From: Dehalococcoidales bacterium
Lineage (GTDB): Bacteria > Chloroflexota > Dehalococcoidia > Dehalococcoidales > UBA2162
Reading direction: 5' to 3'
Length of the DNA: 5,059 nt
Assembly: GCA_020343555.1 (NCBI GenBank)
Contig: CP070800.1
Location: forward strand, 904,575-909,633
Below are positions 1 to 5,059 of the stretch, in pieces (the first letter of the stretch is position 1; each line of letters opens with the position of its first letter). A program made the position numbers and the translations under genes. The notes below the pieces were generated by a model that ran no database searches, was not told the origin of the DNA, and was given only the letters and a program-made list of their open reading frames with translations.

Positions 1-349
1 GTATTACACTGAAATCAAACGGGAATATGATTGCGAGTGATCCTGATATGATAACGCCGATAATGGCGGACGATATATCGACCAGTTTATAAAACTTATA
101 ATTATAGTAAATGATCATTCCGATATATGCTGCTATTACCAGAATTGATCCCGTTATCATAATCGGCAGCCACACAAAATAGGCGTCGGTAAGCATCGAC
201 AAACGGATTATGCTTCCATCCTGACCGGTCATATTCCAGGCTATATATTCATGAAACCACGTAAAGAATATGAGCTGTGCTAACGTCACAAGGATAATGA
301 AAATATGACTTGCTACGTCTCCGGATTTAACATTTGACGACTCTTCCAT
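1..349 (-). CDS. Small multi-pass membrane protein A, FPF-motif family (partial, C-terminus beyond window)
   Basis: This gene is open through the left edge, so only the first 116 residues are visible. I do not recognise a named family. Hydrophobic segments lie at about residues 14-33, 57-82 and 92-109. The third ends in Phe-Pro-Phe-Asp (109-112), and a fourth segment probably follows outside the window. It resembles the protein encoded at 449-946: after the first helix it has FFTWFHEYIAW where that protein has FFNFFRDYMAY, and both have the FPF motif at the same place. It is therefore probably a paralogue. The ATG at 347-349 is the first possible start, because an in-frame TGA lies ten codons upstream with no start codon between, and a GAGG site sits seven bases before it. 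It is the last visible gene of the minus-strand series, after the widest gap (99 bases), so it may be partly independent in expression. No catalytic motif is visible and the function is unknown. Confidence 0.85.
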   Translation of the reverse strand, partial: MEESSNVKSGDVASHIFIILVTLAQLIFFTWFHEYIAWNMTGQDGSIIRLSMLTDAYFVWLPIMITGSILVIAAYIGMIIYYNYKFYKLVDISSAIIGVIISGSLAIIFPFDFSVI

Positions 350-356
350 AGCGTTA

Positions 357-361
357 CCTCT
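357..361 (-). promoter_or_regulatory. Ribosome binding site for membrane protein A
   Basis: AGAGG on the minus strand, seven bases before the ATG at 347-349. Together with the in-frame upstream TGA it fixes the start of the partial gene at the left edge. Confidence 0.65.
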
Positions 362-417
362 TCTGTCACTTTTTTTTCATTTTCGTGTATTCGAGGTATT
401 GAAACTCAGTGTACGGG

Positions 418-441
418 AAAAACGAAAGTAATAACTTTTCG
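418..441 (-). terminator. Weak hairpin plus U-run downstream of membrane protein B
   Basis: On the minus strand CGAAAAG (435-441) can pair with CTTTCG (423-428), with one bulged A and a six-base loop, and TTTTT (418-422) follows directly. It starts only eight bases past the stop codon at 449-451, in the right orientation for an intrinsic terminator. The stem is short and mostly A-U, so it would be weak at best. It may attenuate transcription into the partial gene at the left edge or simply be chance in AT-rich spacer. Confidence 0.25.
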
Positions 442-448
442 ATACTCC

Positions 449-946
449 TTAGTAGTCTTTTTTACCGTTAGAGATATTGCGGATCAGAGTATTGCCGCTG
501 ATCAGGAAGTCGAAACTCATTGAAACTATCGTTATAATCAAGGCAATCCTCAAACCCAGTTCGGCCCATCTTGATACTGAATCACCGGGAAAAACTGTAA
601 AATTGAAGGGGAATAAGCTTAATAGAACTGCCGTTGAAGCTACGCCTAGTATAGCCAGGAAAACCAATATGCTCTCTCTTAATACATACCTCTCATAGAC
701 AAGGAAAACCGAATGGCTTATTAGAGTTAGAATAAGTAAAGGATTATGTATCCAGAGCCATTTTACAAACTCAGCAGTTACAAACACATCCCGAACTCCA
801 TCGTGATAATATGCCATATAATCCCGGAAAAAGTTGAAAAATAATAGAGTCGCTATACTCCACAAAATGGCAACAACAGACACAATGATCCTTGTTTTCC
901 TGGTTCCGGAAGTTTTAGTTCCCAGTCTCAATAACTTAGTATTCAT
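449..946 (-). CDS. Small four-helix membrane protein B, FPF-motif family
   Basis: This 165-residue integral membrane protein belongs to no family I can name. The N-terminus is basic (Lys/Arg at residues 4, 7, 11, 16, 17 and 19), followed by hydrophobic segments at about 19-40, 62-84, 92-112 and 130-150. The C-terminal tail is polar and Lys-rich. By the positive-inside rule both ends are probably cytoplasmic. The third helix ends in Phe-Pro-Phe-Asn (112-115), which the other two small membrane proteins in this window share as FPFD and FPFE. The region after helix 1 (FFNFFRDYMAY) closely matches the partial protein at the left edge. There is no signal peptide, zinc motif or obvious active site. 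The start has an AAGG site ten bases upstream. It lies 60 bases after the reductase gene 1007-1984 and is probably cotranscribed with it. A helper or membrane partner for that reductase is possible but is only an inference. Confidence 0.85.
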   Translation of the reverse strand: MNTKLLRLGTKTSGTRKTRIIVSVVAILWSIATLLFFNFFRDYMAYYHDGVRDVFVTAEFVKWLWIHNPLLILTLISHSVFLVYERYVLRESILVFLAILGVASTAVLLSLFPFNFTVFPGDSVSRWAELGLRIALIITIVSMSFDFLISGNTLIRNISNGKKDY

Positions 947-1006
947 TTCTCATATCCTTCGAGTTTGATAATCAGGATACCGTGACTTTTCTCCTCGATC
1001 ACACCC

Positions 1007-1984
1007 TTAGTTACCCACGGTAATTACTACTTTCCCGCGAGTCTTCCCCTGGGCATAATAAAGAAAAGCATCGGCTGTTTTCTCCAGAGGGTAGCTTCGG
1101 TCGATGACAGGTTTTACCTTGCCGGCTTCAATAAGCTCCTTCATGATTATAAGGTCTTTCTGATCCGGTCTGTGCATCAAATAGGTAAGTTTTCTACTCC
1201 CGATTTTCGACACGAGGGGGCCAACCATTCCCTGGAAAACCTGTTTCATCGCTCCCCCGGCACTAACATACATACCATTCGGACTTAAAGCCCGTTTATA
1301 TTCGAAAATCGATCGGTAACCCGCTGTTGCCAGTACCAGATCGTACTTCTTCTCACTCCTGGTAAAATCTTCTTTTGTGTAGTCGATAATATAATCTGCC
1401 CCGAGAGATAAAACAAAGTCTGCGTTTCTCGTACTGCATACTCCGGTAACCTCGGTATCGTATGATTTGGCGATCTGGACAGCATAGGTGCCAATACCAC
1501 CCGAAGAACCGTTTATCAATACTTTCATTCCCGGTTGAATATTACCTTTGTTTCGGAGTCCCTGGAGGGCGACTACTGCTGCCTGTGGTACCGCTGCTGC
1601 TTGTTCGAAAGTCAGGTTCACAGGTTTCAGTGCTAGGTTCTTTTCAGGAGCGGAGACGTACTCCGCGTACCCGCGAAAACCACTATCACCAAGATCTCCG
1701 TATACCTCATCTCCCGGTTGAAACTGAGTCACTTCGCTGCCGACAGCTTCCACTGTTCCGGTAATATCACCTCCGGGTATTTCGTATTTGGGTTTTCTTA
1801 AACCTCCGGATGTCATTCGAGCTGCAAATGGTGTTCCGATTGACATAGTCACATTGGCCCAGTTGATGCAAGATGCATGGACTTTCACCATGACTTCATC
1901 ATTCCCAATGGTCGGTTTTGGAATATCAACCAGTTTCAGTACCTTATCTGGTTGTCCGTATTCGGTTTGCATTATTGCTTTCAT
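1007..1984 (-). CDS. Zinc-independent NAD(P)-dependent MDR oxidoreductase (quinone oxidoreductase-like), copy A
   Basis: A full-length (325 residues) medium-chain dehydrogenase/reductase, probably cytosolic, with the family's usual two-domain layout. A GroES-like substrate domain covers about residues 1-125, including the typical opening MKAI and Gly-Asp-Glu-Val at 91-94. A Rossmann domain carries the nucleotide loop GSSGGIG (159-165). The family-typical stretches DYTKEDF (201-207) and PVIDRSYPLE (292-301) are present. The Gly-His-Glu zinc-ligand motif of alcohol dehydrogenases is replaced by Gly-Gly-Asp (71-73) and the four-cysteine structural zinc lobe is absent. This puts it with the zinc-free quinone or enone reductases, which reduce C=C bonds or quinones with NAD(P)H. 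Ser-Thr-Arg at 184-186, after the second Rossmann strand, suits NADPH. The exact substrate is not readable, and homologues are often labelled 'alcohol dehydrogenase' without proof. GGGAGG lies four bases before the ATG. Membrane protein B follows 60 bases downstream. It is a paralogue of the reductase at 2573-3565. Confidence 0.94.
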   Translation of the reverse strand: MKAIMQTEYGQPDKVLKLVDIPKPTIGNDEVMVKVHASCINWANVTMSIGTPFAARMTSGGLRKPKYEIPGGDITGTVEAVGSEVTQFQPGDEVYGDLGDSGFRGYAEYVSAPEKNLALKPVNLTFEQAAAVPQAAVVALQGLRNKGNIQPGMKVLINGSSGGIGTYAVQIAKSYDTEVTGVCSTRNADFVLSLGADYIIDYTKEDFTRSEKKYDLVLATAGYRSIFEYKRALSPNGMYVSAGGAMKQVFQGMVGPLVSKIGSRKLTYLMHRPDQKDLIIMKELIEAGKVKPVIDRSYPLEKTADAFLYYAQGKTRGKVVITVGN

Positions 1985-1988
1985 AGTT

Positions 1989-1994
1989 CCTCCC
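1989..1994 (-). promoter_or_regulatory. Ribosome binding site for MDR copy A
   Basis: GGGAGG on the minus strand ends four bases before the ATG at 1982-1984, a rather tight spacing. It supports the MKAI start, which is also the usual family N-terminus. Confidence 0.7.
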
Positions 1995-2039
1995 GATATC
2001 CTGATTAATTAATGCTTGCTGGCGATATTATTGGTCAAT

Positions 2040-2552
2040 TTAATTACGTTTAAAAGGATTCTTTTCAACGAACTTGTATCCAAAAGGGCAATAGATCGCT
2101 GCTACAAAGTGAATGATGAATCCCAGCCCCAGTATCACTTTTGCTACGTCATTTGAAATCCACTGAACCAGGAATCGTAACGACTCCGGTAACAGATCGG
2201 CGAAATATGTCATCTCAAAGGGAAATACGATAAATAACCATGCGAATCCGATGCAGACAAACAGTACTCCACCGAACGTATCGATAAGACGTGAAAGAAA
2301 TCGTCTGTTGAATATCGCATCAAGGCTTGAGGTAATTATCCAGAAAACAAGTGATCCGTACAACAAAAACCGTTCAACGGTTCGGAATTCAGGAGTAAAG
2401 AAACCGGTTGACTGTAAATCATGGGCGATATAATACGATAACATCAGTATACTGAACACTCCGATAGACAGCCCGACAAAATGATCGGAGCGGGAGATGT
2501 CTTTCGCGGCTTCTGTTTTCGCTCTCATGTACCAGTTCTCTTCAGCCTTCAT
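2040..2552 (-). CDS. Small four-helix membrane protein C, FPF-motif family
   Basis: This 170-residue membrane protein is of unrecognised family. A charged N-terminal stretch of about 23 residues, probably cytoplasmic, precedes hydrophobic segments at about 24-44, 61-81, 92-112 and 136-156. The tail is short and basic (ends KNPFKRN). The third helix begins after Leu-Ile-Asp (89-91) and ends in Phe-Pro-Phe-Glu (110-113). The left-edge protein has Leu-Val-Asp and Phe-Pro-Phe-Asp at nearly the same spacing, so distant paralogy with the other two membrane proteins is likely. It is the most diverged of the three. The start at 2552 has only a poor GGA-type site (GGAACAG). An internal in-frame ATG at 2526 would remove eight residues and cannot be excluded. 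It begins 20 bases after the reductase gene 2573-3565, strongly suggesting cotranscription, and repeats the reductase-then-membrane-protein order seen further left. Function unknown. Confidence 0.85.
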   Translation of the reverse strand: MKAEENWYMRAKTEAAKDISRSDHFVGLSIGVFSILMLSYYIAHDLQSTGFFTPEFRTVERFLLYGSLVFWIITSSLDAIFNRRFLSRLIDTFGGVLFVCIGFAWLFIVFPFEMTYFADLLPESLRFLVQWISNDVAKVILGLGFIIHFVAAIYCPFGYKFVEKNPFKRN

Positions 2553-2572
2553 GGATTCTGTTCCGTTTGAAT

Positions 2573-3565
2573 TTATACTTCTATCTCACTGTGGGCGATA
2601 GTAATTACTACATCTCCTTTCTTGTGTCCGGTCTCGACATACCTGTGAGCCTCAGCCATCTTTTCCAGCGGATAACTCCTGTCGATTACCGGGCGTATTT
2701 GACCGTCTTCAACGAGTCGTATGATATATTCCAGATCTCCGGCTTTGGTCAGTAAGCCACTGGCAACCCATTTCACTCTCTTGCCACAGGTCATTTTTGT
2801 CCATAATATCTGCCCGAAAACCTTAAATCCTGGATTCGTTGTAAGGTATATACCGTTTTCTTTCAGCAAGTGTTTACTCCTTGAAAAGCCTTTCCATCCC
2901 ATAACATCAAAGATGATGTCGTAAGTTTGGCTGCTTTTTGTGAAGTCTTCCCTAGTATAGTCGATCACTTTATCTGCCCCTAATGATCGTACAAATTCCA
3001 TGTTGCCAGTGCTGCATACACCGGTAACTTCCGTCTCAAAGTATTTCGCCAGTTGTACAGCAGCAGTTCCTACCGTTCCCGAAGCCCCGTTGATCAGAAT
3101 TTTCTGTCCGTTCTGTATATTCGCACTGCGTAGAAAAAGTAACGCGGTTAATGCTCCGTTCGGGACAGCGACGGATTCTTCATAGGTTAGATTGTCTGGC
3201 TTTTTTGATATTGCATTGGCTTCAGATAAGCAGACATATTGTGCATAAGTGCCACCACCGGGCGTATTCCCGATAACCTGGTCGCCATTTCTGAAAAGTG
3301 TCACATTCTTACCTATTGAAACAACTTCTCCAGCGAAATAGAAACCGAGTATCTTCTGTCTTGGTTTAAAGATTCCAATCTGCAACCGTAACGGAAGCCA
3401 ACCCCAGGCAGGGAAGTTAAAGCTGCGATATCTCGGATCTTCAGCCGCTACTGTAGTCGCATGTATTTTCACAAGAATTTCATCGTCCTTGGGTACCGGT
3501 TTCGACACTTCTTTAAGCTGAAATATCTCGGGTGGTCCGTATTTCTCATATATTATCGCTTTCAT
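2573..3565 (-). CDS. Zinc-independent NAD(P)-dependent MDR oxidoreductase (quinone oxidoreductase-like), copy B
   Basis: A complete 330-residue medium-chain dehydrogenase/reductase and paralogue of the one at 1007-1984. The GroES-like domain covers about residues 1-125, with Gly-Asp-Gln-Val at 94-97. The Rossmann loop is GASGTVG (160-166). It shares TEVTGVCST, SLGAD, IDYT, EDFT and PVIDRSYPLEK with its sister, in the same order. The alcohol-dehydrogenase zinc ligands are missing: Gly-Phe-Tyr-Phe-Ala-Gly (74-79) stands where Gly-His-Glu would be. It should therefore act as a zinc-free quinone/enone-type reductase on an unknown substrate. The Arg after the second Rossmann strand in copy A is Gly here (CSTGN, 184-188), which may change NADPH/NADH preference. 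A Trp-rich insert-like stretch (50-70, with WGW) and the C-terminal extension HSEIEV also differ from copy A. The ribosome site is weak (GGGGATGGAAC before the ATG). It starts 59 bases after the DUF6438 gene, and membrane protein C follows after 20 bases. Confidence 0.94.
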   Translation of the reverse strand: MKAIIYEKYGPPEIFQLKEVSKPVPKDDEILVKIHATTVAAEDPRYRSFNFPAWGWLPLRLQIGIFKPRQKILGFYFAGEVVSIGKNVTLFRNGDQVIGNTPGGGTYAQYVCLSEANAISKKPDNLTYEESVAVPNGALTALLFLRSANIQNGQKILINGASGTVGTAAVQLAKYFETEVTGVCSTGNMEFVRSLGADKVIDYTREDFTKSSQTYDIIFDVMGWKGFSRSKHLLKENGIYLTTNPGFKVFGQILWTKMTCGKRVKWVASGLLTKAGDLEYIIRLVEDGQIRPVIDRSYPLEKMAEAHRYVETGHKKGDVVITIAHSEIEV

Positions 3566-3624
3566 TCTGTTCCATCCCCATGATATTCTCGTCGATTTTC
3601 GTTATTTTTCACTTTTACGCCGAG

Positions 3625-4095
3625 TTATTTGATCCATTGTTCTGAGTTTACGATTTCATCGATCTTGTCTTCAAGGTTTGTAAGTTCTTCGGGAGCATTG
3701 AAATCTCCGTGGTAGTGTTCTATAGTTTTGGTCTTCCCGTTCCTCGTTATCGATGTTATAACCGAGGGAGCATCGGTGATTGTTTTCTCCGTATAGGTAT
3801 CTTTGAGAGAATCGTAGTTTACCTTTTCGAATTCTGATATGAGTTGTTCAACCTTTTCCGTTGATATAACGGTTTCTACTCTTCCAACGGTTTCGACGAA
3901 ATCCTTGCCTTCATAAATTACGGTACCGTCGCCGTGTATGGTCAGAGAATATATCGGGCAAAATCCGTAACAGGCGGTTCTTTCAAGAGTGATAATGACA
4001 CCATCCAGATCCAGAGTTTCCTTTTCGGTGTTACAGGCGGCTAATCCCGTGAGCGTCAGACAAGCGACCAACAATACTAACAAATAATTTTTCAT
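3625..4095 (-). CDS. DUF6438-type lipoprotein
   Basis: A 156-residue exported lipoprotein. Lys at position 3, a hydrophobic stretch at 4-20 and Leu-Ala-Ala-Cys (18-21) form a signal peptide and lipobox, so the mature protein should start at lipid-modified Cys21 and sit on the outer face of the membrane. The mature part begins with a short acidic linker and then a Cys-Tyr-Gly-Phe-Cys-Pro-x-Tyr motif (42-49), followed by an Asp-Gly-Thr-Val-x-Tyr-x-Gly turn (56-63). A later 'DAPS...GK.K.I.HYHGD..AP' segment and a C-terminal helix end in Glu-Gln-Trp-Ile-Lys. This order matches what I remember of DUF6438 proteins, whose function is unknown. Cys42 and Cys46 could form a disulfide or bind metal, but the sequence alone does not decide. 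The ATG has AAGG eleven bases upstream, lying at the end of the preceding gene, and the gap is only 15 bases, so it is almost certainly cotranscribed with the head-GIN lipoprotein. Confidence 0.87.
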   Translation of the reverse strand: MKNYLLVLLVACLTLTGLAACNTEKETLDLDGVIITLERTACYGFCPIYSLTIHGDGTVIYEGKDFVETVGRVETVISTEKVEQLISEFEKVNYDSLKDTYTEKTITDAPSVITSITRNGKTKTIEHYHGDFNAPEELTNLEDKIDEIVNSEQWIK

Positions 4096-4110
4096 GTTCG
4101 TAATATCCTT

Positions 4111-4827
4111 CTATTTCCTGCTTACGGTCGAGCCGCCTGAAAGATCAAGATCTCCCAATTCCAGGTTGCCGGAGTATACAACTTTAGATCCTCCGGAAAG
4201 ATTCGCATCGAGAATACCATCCATATGAATATCGGCAAAACCTCCGCCACTGATATTAATGTCCGCATCTTTTATCGGGAAATCTTCCAGGTTTACTCTG
4301 CTGCCGCCCGAACCGTCTATTTCAAGATTATCACCAGAACCTGATAAAGTGACTCTACTACCACCGGAAAGGTTTAAATCAGTATCACCGGCGGTGATCG
4401 TACCTTCCAGTCTACTGCCGCCCGAGAGTTTAGCTGAGAAATCATTTGATGAATTGAAACCTTCAATATCTCCCTGCGAACCACCTGATAACTGAATTCC
4501 TTCAATATCAGGCATTGTAATGACGGCTTCTTTTATAACATTAGTATATGACCGGTTCCATTCGTATTCGATCACCAAAGTATCGCCGTTTTTACTGACG
4601 TCAAGGTACTCCCAGACGTTGTCATCTGTGGTAACCTCGATGCTGAATGAGGATGACTCGGTAATTTCGACGTGGAAGCCGTTGTGGGCTTCGATCCTGG
4701 TAAAATCGGTGTAATCGAATGTCCTTGTTTCCGGATCACCCGAGCCGAAAACGACGCCCTGGCAAGCTGCCAGTAATCCCGCGCTTAGAAAAATTACTGC
4801 AAATACTGCAAAAGCTATATTCCTCAT
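4111..4827 (-). CDS. Head-GIN domain (DUF2807) lipoprotein with beta-solenoid repeats
   Basis: A 238-residue exported lipoprotein. Arg2, a hydrophobic stretch (4-19) and Leu-Ala-Ala-Cys (19-22) mark a lipoprotein signal, with Cys22 as the anchor. The segment 'FTRIEAHNGFHVEI' (42-55) is the typical opening of the DUF2807 putative auto-transporter adhesin head GIN domain, followed by 'GDTLVIEY'. From about residue 113 to 233 the chain has seven Ser-Gly-Gly turns spaced 18-21 residues apart, each followed by short alternating hydrophobic residues. This is the pattern of a right-handed beta-helix with about one turn per repeat. The family is often called adhesin-like but its role is unproven; surface binding or envelope-stress functions are guesses. 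There is no autotransporter barrel, so the adhesin name should not be taken literally. A strong AGGAGG site lies seven bases upstream. It follows the 2TM gene after 41 bases and precedes the DUF6438 lipoprotein by 15, forming an envelope gene set. Confidence 0.93.
   Translation of the reverse strand: MRNIAFAVFAVIFLSAGLLAACQGVVFGSGDPETRTFDYTDFTRIEAHNGFHVEITESSSFSIEVTTDDNVWEYLDVSKNGDTLVIEYEWNRSYTNVIKEAVITMPDIEGIQLSGGSQGDIEGFNSSNDFSAKLSGGSRLEGTITAGDTDLNLSGGSRVTLSGSGDNLEIDGSGGSRVNLEDFPIKDADINISGGGFADIHMDGILDANLSGGSKVVYSGNLELGDLDLSGGSTVSRK
4129..4491 (-). repeat. Imperfect coding repeats: seven Ser-Gly-Gly turns of the head-GIN domain
   Basis: Inside the head-GIN gene, Ser-Gly-Gly recurs with its serine at residues 114, 135, 154, 173, 193, 211 and 230, giving spacings of 21, 19, 19, 20, 18 and 19. 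Five of the seven continue with Ser plus a charged or polar residue, and an extra Ser-Gly-Ser-Gly sits at 162-165. At the DNA level the copies are recognisable but not identical (variants of CCGCCCGA and CCACCGGA on the plus strand). The repeat is therefore old and kept by protein structure, not a fresh tandem expansion. Confidence 0.85.
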
Positions 4828-4834
4828 TTCTATT

Positions 4835-4840
4835 CCTCCT
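4835..4840 (-). promoter_or_regulatory. Strong Shine-Dalgarno site of the head-GIN lipoprotein
   Basis: Perfect AGGAGG on the minus strand, seven bases before the ATG at 4825-4827. It fixes the start just ahead of the signal peptide. It also shows the host uses canonical Shine-Dalgarno initiation, which is informative about taxonomy. Confidence 0.85.
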
Positions 4841-4868
4841 ATTTATTATCTTTTTACTTTACTGGTAA

Positions 4869-5059
4869 TCAGTTTCCTAACCTTTTTATCTTCGCTGCTT
4901 CTTTTTCTATGGCCGCTTTTCCGCCATCACTTGGAAATATGAACACTTCGAAATATTTGATAATCAGGAAAAATCCCCAACCTCCGACGGGATACCAGAA
5001 CCACTGGTGACCACCGCCTGAAGGGAATGCCCATATACAGACGAGCATGATACTGATTA
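4869..5059 (-). CDS. 2TM-domain-like membrane protein, C-terminal part (partial, N-terminus beyond window)
   Basis: The reading frame enters from the right edge and ends at a TGA (4869-4871), giving 62 visible residues. It shows the end of one hydrophobic helix (ISIMLVCIWAF), a short Gly-rich loop, and then His-Gln-Trp-Phe-Trp-Tyr-Pro-Val-Gly-Gly-Trp-Gly leading into a second helix. The tail is Lys/Glu-rich (GKAAIEKEAAKIKRLGN). The Trp-Phe-x-x-Pro-x-x-Gly-Trp-Gly pattern between two helices is the hallmark I associate with the 2TM domain, a two-helix module found alone or at the N-terminus of regulators. The gene ends right after the domain, so this is probably a stand-alone protein or one with the domain at its C-terminus. 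The head-GIN gene starts 41 bases downstream, suggesting one transcript. Family assignment rests on a short partial sequence, so it is less certain than the reading frame itself. Confidence 0.72.
   Translation of the reverse strand, partial: ISIMLVCIWAFPSGGGHQWFWYPVGGWGFFLIIKYFEVFIFPSDGGKAAIEKEAAKIKRLGN

Noticed and set aside
350..448. Promoter for membrane protein A in the 99-base spacer
   Set aside because: TACACT near the middle is a poor -10 match and has no acceptable -35 box at 16-18 bases upstream, so no promoter is called.
477..698. Plus-strand open frames at 477-698, 1462-1764, 1788-2012, 2251-2433, 2567-2755, 2721-2924, 3000-3185, 4259-4495 and 4520-4714
   Set aside because: All lie mostly or wholly opposite well-supported minus-strand genes. 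Their translations show no domain, signal or membrane pattern of their own, so they are shadow frames.
1285..1500. Minus-strand 71-residue frame inside MDR copy A
   Set aside because: It is an out-of-frame reading of the reductase gene, with no ribosome site and no family features.
2001..2012. TTAATTAA palindrome in the spacer before MDR copy A as a possible operator
   Set aside because: It is an eight-base AT palindrome, expected by chance in AT-rich spacer, with no promoter elements placed around it.
3590..3624. CTCG/CGAG inverted repeat in the spacer between the DUF6438 gene and MDR copy B
   Set aside because: The stem is short with a mismatch and a loop of about 20 bases, and no U-run follows it. 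It does not make a credible terminator.
4259..4495. Repetitive CCGCC/CCACC-rich plus-strand stretch that might be taken for a tandem DNA repeat or array
   Set aside because: It is the reverse complement of the Ser-Gly-Gly codons in the head-GIN beta-solenoid. The copies are diverged and follow the protein period, so it is not a CRISPR or satellite array.

Overview
The window is a compact block of eight genes, all on the minus strand and transcribed from the right edge to the left edge. Gaps are 15 to 99 bases, and the terminal genes run off both ends. I see no RNA gene, insertion sequence, CRISPR array or origin. G+C is moderate (a little over 40 % by eye) and ATA is a common isoleucine codon. 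Several genes have clear AGGAGG-type ribosome binding sites. Head-GIN (DUF2807), DUF6438 and 2TM-domain proteins are frequent in Bacteroidota, but the strong Shine-Dalgarno sites argue against that phylum. An anaerobic Chloroflexota bacterium (Dehalococcoidia or Anaerolineae type) fits better. This placement is inference, not proof.

The right third (about 3625-5059) is a cell-envelope set. In transcription order it holds the C-terminal end of a 2TM-domain membrane protein, a lipoprotein with a repetitive DUF2807 'head GIN' beta-solenoid, and a small DUF6438-type lipoprotein. The two lipoproteins are 15 bases apart and are probably cotranscribed. Both carry a Leu-Ala-Ala-Cys lipobox, so they should sit on the outer face of the cytoplasmic membrane.

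The left two thirds (1-3565) hold a repeated gene pair. Each pair is a zinc-independent quinone-oxidoreductase-like medium-chain dehydrogenase/reductase (MDR) followed by a small, probably four-helix membrane protein. The order is MDR-B, membrane protein C, MDR-A, membrane protein B, membrane protein A (cut by the window edge). The two MDRs are clearly paralogous. The three membrane proteins look like diverged paralogues: each has a Phe-Pro-Phe-(Asp/Asn/Glu) motif at the end of its third hydrophobic segment.

The most interesting feature is this duplicated pairing of a soluble NAD(P)H-dependent reductase with an unrecognised membrane protein. It suggests a small redox or lipid/quinone-linked membrane module that has been copied and diversified. 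Its substrate and function cannot be read from the sequence.
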